Positions 1 through 5,005 of a stretch of DNA of 5,005 nt are shown here, in pieces. Under the pieces are notes generated by a model. The model made no database searches. It was not told where the DNA came from and saw only the letters and a list, made by a program, of their open reading frames with translations. The position numbers were made by a program, and so were the translations under genes. The stretch comes from Candidatus Zixiibacteriota bacterium. GTDB taxonomy: Bacteria > Zixibacteria > MSB-5A5 > GN15 > FEB-12. How positions within the stretch are numbered: position 1 is the first letter of the stretch; the number at the start of each line of letters is the position of its first letter. The DNA lies in contig JAHIVM010000467.1 in the NCBI GenBank assembly GCA_018816665.1, positions 1 through 5,005 of the forward strand, in the 5' to 3' direction.

Positions 1-143
1 GCCAGCTGTTCCGGCCGGAATTCCTTCCACAGGCCCTGCTGCGCTCGAAACGTGGGAACACCGGACTCCGCCGAAATGCCGGCGCCGGTCAGCACCGCAC
101 AGGAGCGGGCGCCTGCTATGACCTCAGCCACTTTGTCCAGCAT
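1..143 (-). CDS. Sir2-family NAD-dependent protein deacylase (sirtuin), N-terminal fragment cut by the window edge
   Basis: Sirtuins remove acetyl or longer acyl groups from lysines in the cytoplasm, consuming NAD and releasing nicotinamide and O-acyl-ADP-ribose. Only 47 full codons are visible. Residues 18-33 read LTGAGISAESGVPTFR, the signature NAD-binding motif of the family, followed by GLWKEFRPEQL, which matches the usual GLW-x-PE-x-LA continuation. The catalytic His and zinc cysteines lie outside the window. The ATG at 143 is chosen because MLDKVAEVIAGAR is the normal length of lead-in to the motif, and the frame is closed by a TAG at 203-201 with no other ATG between; a TTG at 152 is an alternative. 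No clear Shine-Dalgarno precedes the ATG. The gene lies 68 bases after the GH57 stop on the same strand and is probably co-transcribed. Family assignment is firm. Whether it is a deacetylase or a desuccinylase-type enzyme cannot be judged from this fragment. Confidence 0.93.
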   Translation of the reverse strand, partial: MLDKVAEVIAGARSCAVLTGAGISAESGVPTFRAQQGLWKEFRPEQL

Positions 144-211
144 GGGAAGCAAGATAGGCCCGCCACAGCCAAAATCAAACTGATAAATGGAACCCGGATT
201 CTACCCCGGTT

Positions 212-2383
212 TCAGGGGCAGACGGCGTCCGATGATGACTTCTTCCGGAGAACATCGGCTTCTGCCCCGGCCGATAGCCGGAAATGCAAAACGCTCGGCT
301 GGTCTGTCAGTTTCAGTCGATACCGATGGAGAATGGTCGTCCCCTGGTACACTTTCTCGAAGCCGCCCTCGGAGAGCGAGACGGTGAATATCGGCTGGTG
401 CCAGATATCTGCCGCCTCCTCGGCGGCGACCACCGCCGCGAGTTGGCGAAATTGATCGACCAGCGCTATACGGAAAGCCCCTTTGTGGACCCCGGTAGAG
501 TCAAGATATGATTCTTCCGGCTGCACACCATCGACCAGCACAAAACGATCCTCGGCATGACCGGCCTGGAAATTGAAGTTGTTCTCAACCGCGAAATTGA
601 CGGCTACTCCGCCCGGGAAGGAACTGGAGAGCGTGTACGTAACGTCAATGTACTCACATCCGGGCGTGAACACAGCCGTCTTCTGTATCTGAACCGGGCA
701 TTTCTGACCGGCCCGAAACACGTGTCCCAATCGAGAAAGAATCACACTTCGACCGTCAGACGCCAGCTTGACATCATACGGCTCCAGGACAAAATCCCCC
801 TCTTCGCCGAACTTTCCGGCGACAAAGTCACCTGCCTCCACCTCGGGAGAGAGGAAGTGATCGATCAGACACCGCTTCAAATACCAGTCTTCAAGCAAAT
901 ACTGGCTAAGGCCCGGTTCCTTGGTCATCACGAGATCGTGAATCGATGCGCCGCTGTCCTCTGTGTCGGCCGACACCGCCTGGTCGAGCTTCAGATGATA
1001 GCCTTCCTTGCGACGAGTCAGGGTGTCGGTGACATTGAAGCCGCGACGGTTCAGTGCGAGATGCAGAAGTGTTCCTCCCAGACGGGGCTTGAAAACCGCC
1101 GTGAAATCATCGCTGTCCACCACTACTTCGTCGTTGCCGTCCATATCGTAATCGACCATGTCCGTGGTGATCACAGGGAACTTGCCCAACTTACGCAGGG
1201 CGGCGTGAGCCTCAATCATGCGCGAGTAGACCGCCTGGCGGATGTGAGGCAGGTACAGACCGCCAAACACACCGTGCCAGTAGGGGCAATTGCATTGGGA
1301 GGCATAAAGATCGTGACGGATGGCCGCTACCTCGTCACCGGCTTCCGGATTGCTCTGCAGGTAGGTATCCAGTTCGGCCGATATGCGCAGCATGCTTTTG
1401 TGCATGAGATTGGACTCATCGTACTTGGCCAGGAAACCGCGCCAGTGACCACCCCGGACAAACCGTCCGTAACGGACCTTCTGGCCGCTATCGGAAAGCC
1501 ACCGCTCAAACTCTTCGTACTCGCGAAACGCCGGCGCGGGCAATGACCAGTGCAGCATTTCCTCGTATGAGGCCGACGGCAAGTAGGCTCGTCCGACCGA
1601 GGGCATCGCGGCGGCCACCCCAAGCGGGACAATCTCAAGCCAATCAGTGTTTTTCATCACGGCGTCAAAGAAATCGCGCAGCCAGCCGTCGGTGTAACAG
1701 TGCTCGTGCGTATGAGGCCATACCCCGAACTTCTCGCCGTCATCGGCATACACCGCGAGCCCCTTGGGATTGCGATTGGCCTGCATTTTGAGTTCGTCAA
1801 TCAGTTCTTCCACCTTGCCAAACGGCAGCAGATAGCGCAGCCGCTTCTGAATCGGCAGCAGCGTAACGGCATGCCCCTCGTCCTCGGTGACAAACGGACC
1901 GCTGAGCTGATTGAGATTAAAGCCGGCATATATGAAATGCGTATCGTCGATAGGCAGATACTTCACGCCGGCCCTGGCCAGCAGACTTGGCAGATGCGGC
2001 TCCCAGATTCGTTCAGTCAGCCAGAGGCCGGTCGGGCTGGCATCGAAGTGACTGTGGAGAAACGACGTCAGGAGGGCAATCTGGTTGAGGGCGTCGCGCG
2101 ACGGAATCGATGTCAGAATCGGCTCGTAGAACCCGCCCGTGATAAGCTCCAATCGACCCCTGTCAACCATGCGGCCGACCAACTCAAAATAGGACGGATC
2201 GGAAACTTTCTGCCAATCCCACAGGATACCTGACTGATGGAGAGAAATCGATATATCATCGTATTCCTCAAGCAACTCCAGAAACGGGCGATAAGCCTGG
2301 CGGTGCGCATCGTCAAAGACCGCGGCAAAATTGCCCACGGGCTGATGGTTGTGAATTCCAAATGCCAGCTTGAACTTGTCCAT
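212..2383 (-). CDS. GH57 4-alpha-glucanotransferase / alpha-amylase-like enzyme
   Basis: This 723-residue protein belongs to glycoside hydrolase family 57 and closely resembles, from memory, the Thermococcus litoralis 4-alpha-glucanotransferase (659 aa). Such enzymes cleave alpha-1,4-glucan and transfer the piece to another glucan, with a retaining mechanism. Visible family motifs are HNHQP at 11-15, GGFYEP at 83-88, WLTERIWEP at 121-129 (E124 the expected nucleophile) and YADDGEKFGVWP at 212-223 (an Asp of the DD pair, 214-215, the expected acid/base). The helical segment with SNLMHKSML (325-333) and CPYWHGVFGGLYLPH (366-380) fits the DUF1925 region. Residues from about 410 to the end fit the beta-rich DUF1926 region. 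There is no signal peptide, so a cytoplasmic role in glycogen or maltodextrin turnover is inferred. The ATG follows the MCE stop by one base, with GGTGGAG upstream inside that gene. Amylase versus transferase activity cannot be told from sequence alone. Confidence 0.95.
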   Translation of the reverse strand: MDKFKLAFGIHNHQPVGNFAAVFDDAHRQAYRPFLELLEEYDDISISLHQSGILWDWQKVSDPSYFELVGRMVDRGRLELITGGFYEPILTSIPSRDALNQIALLTSFLHSHFDASPTGLWLTERIWEPHLPSLLARAGVKYLPIDDTHFIYAGFNLNQLSGPFVTEDEGHAVTLLPIQKRLRYLLPFGKVEELIDELKMQANRNPKGLAVYADDGEKFGVWPHTHEHCYTDGWLRDFFDAVMKNTDWLEIVPLGVAAAMPSVGRAYLPSASYEEMLHWSLPAPAFREYEEFERWLSDSGQKVRYGRFVRGGHWRGFLAKYDESNLMHKSMLRISAELDTYLQSNPEAGDEVAAIRHDLYASQCNCPYWHGVFGGLYLPHIRQAVYSRMIEAHAALRKLGKFPVITTDMVDYDMDGNDEVVVDSDDFTAVFKPRLGGTLLHLALNRRGFNVTDTLTRRKEGYHLKLDQAVSADTEDSGASIHDLVMTKEPGLSQYLLEDWYLKRCLIDHFLSPEVEAGDFVAGKFGEEGDFVLEPYDVKLASDGRSVILSRLGHVFRAGQKCPVQIQKTAVFTPGCEYIDVTYTLSSSFPGGVAVNFAVENNFNFQAGHAEDRFVLVDGVQPEESYLDSTGVHKGAFRIALVDQFRQLAAVVAAEEAADIWHQPIFTVSLSEGGFEKVYQGTTILHRYRLKLTDQPSVLHFRLSAGAEADVLRKKSSSDAVCP

Positions 2384-2384
2384 C

Positions 2385-3290
2385 CTAGAAAAGCTCCACC
2401 TTCAGGTTTATGTATTTACGCGGGTTGGCGCGAATGTCGTTGATGAGATCGTCAAGATTGTCGGCGGCCTTGCGGAGATCATCGTATAAGCGACGGTCCT
2501 CCATCAGGGCCTGCAGAGTTCCCTCACCGTTTTCCAGCGATGACGCAAACGTTCGGGCCGACTGGGCCAGCGAGTCGAGTTGTCCCACGAACCCTTCCAG
2601 CCCCTGCGAAACTCGATCCAGGCGCACGAACGATGAGTCGATACGATCATCGTTGCGGGTGAGTATATCACGCAGTTTGCGCGACGAGTACAGGAAGTTG
2701 TCGGCGGTTTTGTCCAGCTTGGTTTCGGTGCGGTTCATGTAGCCGGCCATCGAAGCCGAAACGGATTCCAGGTTGGCCACCGTCCGGTTGAACTTGTCCA
2801 GCGATGAATCCGAGGCGACCGTCCGTTTGAGCGATCGGACCAGGCTGCGCAACTCCGCAACCATATCCCCCATGGCCCCCATCACTTCCGGGATACCGTA
2901 GTCATAGCTGCCGTCGGCCGTGTCGGCCAAATTGTATACAAGGCTGTCCCGTCCGGGAGAAATGGCAATAAACCGCTCCCCCATCAGACCCAGGTTTTTG
3001 ATCGTGAAAACAGCATCGCGCTTCAGGACAACATCCTGGTAAACCTGCAATTCCACCAGTACACCCTGATCGGTCAGCCACAGCTTGTTGACCTTGCCCT
3101 TGTGGACGCCGGAGACCGTGACTTTGTCACCAATAGCCAGGGTGCCGACATCGTCAAAACGCAGCATTATCAACTGCGAGTTGTACTTGAGCTTGTACCC
3201 CTGCAGCCAGTACAGCGAGACGGCCAGCACGGCCACCGTCAACAGGACGATGACTCCGACTCGGAATTCTATGTTCTTCCCGGAAGCCAT
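2385..3290 (-). CDS. MCE/MlaD-family lipid-transport substrate-binding protein, membrane-anchored with long coiled coil
   Basis: This 301-residue protein has a short cytoplasmic start (MASGKNIEFR), one hydrophobic helix at about 11-30, then an MCE domain at about 38-114. The domain shows the family pattern: VTVSGVHKGKV at 57-67, hydrophobic beta strands, and GLMGERFIAISPG at 101-113. From about 135 to 285 it is mostly helical, with heptad-like spacing of Leu and Val, and it ends with GEGTLQALMEDRRLYDDL at 255-272 and NPRKYINLKVELF, a tail common in bacterial MCE proteins. MCE proteins form hexameric rings in the periplasm that bind lipids for an ABC transporter (MlaFE type) moving phospholipid between the membranes. 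E. coli MlaD is much shorter and lacks the long helical part. Here a helical needle towards the outer membrane is inferred. No permease or ATPase gene lies beside it. The ATG at 3290 gives the correct anchor; its Shine-Dalgarno is weak. It sits between rsgA (55 bases upstream) and the GH57 gene (1 base downstream). Confidence 0.93.
   Translation of the reverse strand: MASGKNIEFRVGVIVLLTVAVLAVSLYWLQGYKLKYNSQLIMLRFDDVGTLAIGDKVTVSGVHKGKVNKLWLTDQGVLVELQVYQDVVLKRDAVFTIKNLGLMGERFIAISPGRDSLVYNLADTADGSYDYGIPEVMGAMGDMVAELRSLVRSLKRTVASDSSLDKFNRTVANLESVSASMAGYMNRTETKLDKTADNFLYSSRKLRDILTRNDDRIDSSFVRLDRVSQGLEGFVGQLDSLAQSARTFASSLENGEGTLQALMEDRRLYDDLRKAADNLDDLINDIRANPRKYINLKVELF
2394..2400 (-). promoter_or_regulatory. 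Likely Shine-Dalgarno of the GH57 gene
   Basis: Read on the minus strand this is GGTGGAG, ending 10 bases before the GH57 ATG at 2383. It sits inside the last codons of the MCE gene (Val-Glu), so translation of the two genes is probably coupled. The spacing is slightly long but it is the only purine-rich candidate. Confidence 0.5.
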
Positions 3291-3301
3291 AATGATTGCT
3301 T

Positions 3302-3307
3302 ATTCTA
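3302..3307 (-). promoter_or_regulatory. Possible -10 box before the MCE gene
   Basis: On the minus strand this reads TAGAAT, one mismatch from the sigma-70 consensus TATAAT. It lies 11 bases before the MCE ATG, so a transcript from it would have a very short leader. No good -35 element is visible at 16-18 bases upstream. It may be chance in an AT-rich gap, and read-through from rsgA remains possible. Confidence 0.2.
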
Positions 3308-3328
3308 TCGGTAAGTTGCTGTAATTCC

Positions 3329-3348
3329 TGAAGTTATCCGTAACTTCA
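3329..3348 (-). other. Perfect 8-bp hairpin beginning at the rsgA stop codon
   Basis: The 20 bases form a perfect inverted repeat on either strand: TGAAGTTA, a four-base loop (CGGA on the minus strand), then TAACTTCA. The first three bases of the minus-strand arm are the TGA stop of rsgA. No run of T follows in the minus direction (GGAATTACAG comes next), so it does not look like an intrinsic terminator. It might protect the 3' end of a processed rsgA message, slow read-through into the MCE gene, or be a protein-binding operator. The structure is seen directly; the role is unknown. Confidence 0.6.
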
Positions 3349-4251
3349 CAGTGTTCCGTAGATGGTGACGAAGTTGTCGTACCGGAACTTACTGATTTTG
3401 CCTTCCTCAACTGCCTGTTTTATCGCGCAATCCGGCTCATGAGTATGGCTACACGGACTAAAACGGCAGCCATCGCGAAAAGGTTCGAATTCAGGATAAA
3501 AATAGGGCAGTTCTTCTCGGGTAACATTCCACAACCCCAGCACTTTCAGGCCGGGCGAGTCCACCAGAAAACCGCCTGTCGGCAGCTCGTACAGCTCTAT
3601 GCTGGTGGTGGTATGTTTGCCCCGATTGGAATATGATGAGACCTCCCTGGTCTTAATATTCAGCCCCGGAATCAGCCGGTTCAGCAGTGTGGATTTGCCT
3701 ACCCCCGAGTGCCCGGCAAATAGTGTCCGGTGACCGTCCAAATACTTCCGTAACTCGTCAATCCCGGTACCGTCCAGAGCCGAAACCAGGAATATCTGAA
3801 TCCCTGAGCTCTGATAGGCGGCAAAAATCTCGTCCAGATTCGACGGTACTTTCAGATCGACCTTGTTGATAATGACAGCCGGATCCATATGTCCGTTCAG
3901 GGCCGCCACAATACACCGATCGATCATCCCGGTATTCAGGATGGGCGACTGCACCGATGACACCACGGCCAGCCGGTCCAGATTGGTGCCGATAACCTGC
4001 TTTTTGTCATCGCGTCCCTTGGCCGGGCGAAAAAAAGCGGTCCGTCGCTCCATAACCTTGTCGATCACGCCGCTGTCCTCGCGAGAGCGAGTAAACAGCA
4101 CATCATCGCCCACCGCCACCGGAGTCGTGGCATCGGCCTCGGCCTTGACTTTCCCCCGTACTTCGCACTGCCAGCGGGTTTGATCCTCGGCCCGGACCTC
4201 GAATCGTCGCCCCCGACAGGCCACTACTATGCCTGGTTCTGGTTTGGACAT
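3346..4251 (-). CDS. rsgA: Ribosome small-subunit-dependent GTPase RsgA
   Basis: RsgA (YjeQ) is a circularly permuted GTPase that checks late maturation of the 30S ribosomal subunit. With the start at 4251 the protein has 301 residues, normal for the family. An OB-fold comes first (about 6-70, including CEVRGKVK at 29-36). The permuted G motifs follow in the expected order: NKVD at 129-132 (G4), SAL at 157-159 (G5), GHSGVGKST at 180-188 (P-loop), the GKHTTT switch at 211-216 and DSPG at 231-234 (G3). The C-terminal zinc site is C262, C267, H269 and C275. The frame stays open to an ATG at 4419, but that would overlap the divergent secA start. The added 56 residues look unlike the family, and MSKPEPGIVVACRGRRFEV is a typical RsgA beginning. 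An ATG at 4350 is also possible. No strong Shine-Dalgarno marks any of these starts. Confidence 0.95.
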   Translation of the reverse strand: MSKPEPGIVVACRGRRFEVRAEDQTRWQCEVRGKVKAEADATTPVAVGDDVLFTRSREDSGVIDKVMERRTAFFRPAKGRDDKKQVIGTNLDRLAVVSSVQSPILNTGMIDRCIVAALNGHMDPAVIINKVDLKVPSNLDEIFAAYQSSGIQIFLVSALDGTGIDELRKYLDGHRTLFAGHSGVGKSTLLNRLIPGLNIKTREVSSYSNRGKHTTTSIELYELPTGGFLVDSPGLKVLGLWNVTREELPYFYPEFEPFRDGCRFSPCSHTHEPDCAIKQAVEEGKISKFRYDNFVTIYGTL

Positions 4252-4403
4252 CTGTGGGAATGTATGTCTCTCAGGCGCAACCTTCAAGACAAATGTCGAA
4301 ATTGCTCTCCGACCGTTTCGGGGAGGTTCTAATTGCCTTTTTGGGGCCATTGTTGTAGTTTTTTTGTTTAATCGTAGGATGCACCAGAAATCATAGGATA
4401 GTG
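4252..4403. promoter_or_regulatory. Divergent rsgA-secA intergenic region
   Basis: This 152-base stretch separates two divergently transcribed genes and must hold at least the secA promoter. It contains an AT-rich tract with seven T in a row at 4359-4365. For secA, TAGGAT at 4375-4380 with TTGTAG at 4353-4358 (16-base spacer) is a weak sigma-70-like pair. For rsgA, the minus strand has TTGAAG and TACATT 17 bases apart, but so near the 4251 ATG that the message would be almost leaderless. If rsgA starts at 4350, the coding part would fill two thirds of the region. I see no riboswitch or clear terminator here. Confidence 0.45.
4395..4398 (+). promoter_or_regulatory. Shine-Dalgarno of secA
   Basis: AGGA lies five bases before the ATG at 4404. 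An in-frame GTG sits directly before that ATG (4401-4403), but it would leave only two bases of spacing, so the ATG is the better start. Confidence 0.55.
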
Positions 4404-5005
4404 ATGAACCTACTGACAAAAGTATTCGGCACCAAGCACGACCGGGAAGTCAAAAGACTCCGCCCGCTCGTGGACGAGATAAATGAGCATTTTGATGCCC
4501 TGCAGCAGCTTTCCGATGACGAACTGAAGGCCAAAACCGAGGAGTTCCGGAAACGTCTGGCCGAGGGCGAAACCCTCGACGATATCATGTGCGAGGCCTT
4601 CGCAGTCGTCAAAGAGGCCTGCCGCCGTCACGTGGGGACGTCCTGGGATGTGGCGGGAATTGACACCGAATGGAATATGGTGCATTTCGACTGCCAGCTA
4701 ATCGGCGGCATAGCGCTGCACCGGGGCAAAATCGCCGAAATGGCCACCGGTGAAGGTAAAACGCTGGTCGCCACCCTGCCCACGTATCTAAACGCCCTTG
4801 AGGGCAAAGGCGTCCACCTCGTAACCGTCAACGACTACCTGGCCCGTCGCGACGCCGAGTGGATGGGCAAAATCTACGAATGGCTGGGGCTGACGGTCGG
4901 CGTGATCCAGAACCAGATGACCAACGCGGAACGTCGTGAGAAGTACGCCTGCGATATCACCTTCGGCACCGCCAACGAATTCGGATTCGACTACCTGCGC
5001 GACAA
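4404..5005 (+). CDS. secA: Preprotein translocase ATPase SecA, N-terminal 200 residues, cut by the window edge
   Basis: SecA is the motor ATPase that drives unfolded preproteins through SecYEG in the inner membrane. The visible part starts MNLLTKVFGTKHDREVKRLRP, like other SecA proteins, with the LSDDELKAKTEEFRKRL helix at 36-52 and EAFAVVKEA at 64-72. The Walker A motif is ATGEGKT at 114-120. TVNDYLARRDAEWMG at 141-155 and ITFGTANEFGFDYLRD at 185-200 are classic NBD1 segments. Between EAFAVVKEA and FDCQLIGG there are 22 residues (73-94, ending WNMVH), about 13 more than in E. coli SecA as I recall it. This stretch resembles the longer insertion seen in Bacteroidetes SecA and suggests an FCB-group host. 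The rest of NBD1, the preprotein-crosslinking domain, NBD2 and the C-terminal region are beyond the window. The gene diverges from rsgA. Confidence 0.97.
   Translation, partial: MNLLTKVFGTKHDREVKRLRPLVDEINEHFDALQQLSDDELKAKTEEFRKRLAEGETLDDIMCEAFAVVKEACRRHVGTSWDVAGIDTEWNMVHFDCQLIGGIALHRGKIAEMATGEGKTLVATLPTYLNALEGKGVHLVTVNDYLARRDAEWMGKIYEWLGLTVGVIQNQMTNAERREKYACDITFGTANEFGFDYLRD

Noticed and set aside
9..20. 12-base perfect palindrome TTCCGGCCGGAA
   Set aside because: It lies inside the sirtuin coding sequence, in codons expected for that family, and is a likely coincidence in GC-rich DNA.
191..211. Possible terminator hairpin after the GH57 gene (AACCGG / CCGGGTT on the minus strand)
   Set aside because: The stem is only about 6 bp with a bulged base, and no T-run follows. 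It is too weak to call.
557..1546. A 329-codon open frame on the plus strand, and another of 177 codons at 1700-2233
   Set aside because: Both lie wholly antisense to the GH57 gene, whose family motifs fix the true strand. The translations show no recognisable domain and are explained by codon bias.
3329..3348. Resemblance of the rsgA hairpin arm (TAACTTC) to part of a loxP arm
   Set aside because: Only seven bases match, the spacer and length differ from loxP, and no recombinase or phage gene is nearby.
4318..4346. Possible terminator on the plus strand (AGG...CCTTTTT)
   Set aside because: Only three or four base pairs can form, and no plus-strand gene lies upstream to be terminated.
4391..4685. 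Minus-strand open frames of 73 and 91 codons at 4391-4612 and 4410-4685
   Set aside because: Both are antisense shadows of secA, which is identified with certainty on the plus strand.

Overview
The window reads as ordinary chromosomal DNA from a bacterium. It is gene-dense and moderately GC-rich, and I see no mobile elements, rRNA, tRNA or CRISPR. The SecA N-terminus has a TW/EW-x-MVH-[FY]D-x-QLIGG stretch preceded by extra residues. In my memory this resembles SecA of Bacteroidetes and relatives (FCB group) more than E. coli SecA. Together with a GH57 glucanotransferase and a coiled-coil MCE protein it suggests a Gram-negative, FCB-like lineage, possibly an uncultured candidate phylum. That placement is inference and is weakly supported.

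Layout: four genes lie on the minus strand, transcribed right to left. They are rsgA (ribosome-maturation GTPase, 4251-3346), an MCE/MlaD-type lipid-transport protein (3290-2385), a GH57 4-alpha-glucanotransferase/amylase-like enzyme (2383-212), and the first 47 codons of a Sir2-family deacylase (143 to beyond base 1). On the plus strand, diverging from rsgA, the first 200 codons of secA run off the right edge (4404 to beyond 5005). The 152-base gap between rsgA and secA should hold both promoters.

The MCE and GH57 genes are one base apart and are surely co-transcribed. rsgA lies 55 bases upstream of the MCE gene, and its stop codon forms the start of a perfect 8-bp hairpin. The sirtuin follows the GH57 gene by 68 bases. 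The products serve different processes: 30S maturation, envelope lipid traffic, alpha-glucan remodelling, and NAD-dependent protein deacylation. The cluster therefore looks like a housekeeping neighbourhood, not a dedicated pathway.

I found no convincing undescribed system. The points most worth a second look are the hairpin at the rsgA stop, the MCE gene separated from any visible ABC-transporter genes and coupled to a glucan enzyme, the SecA insertion, and the uncertain rsgA start.
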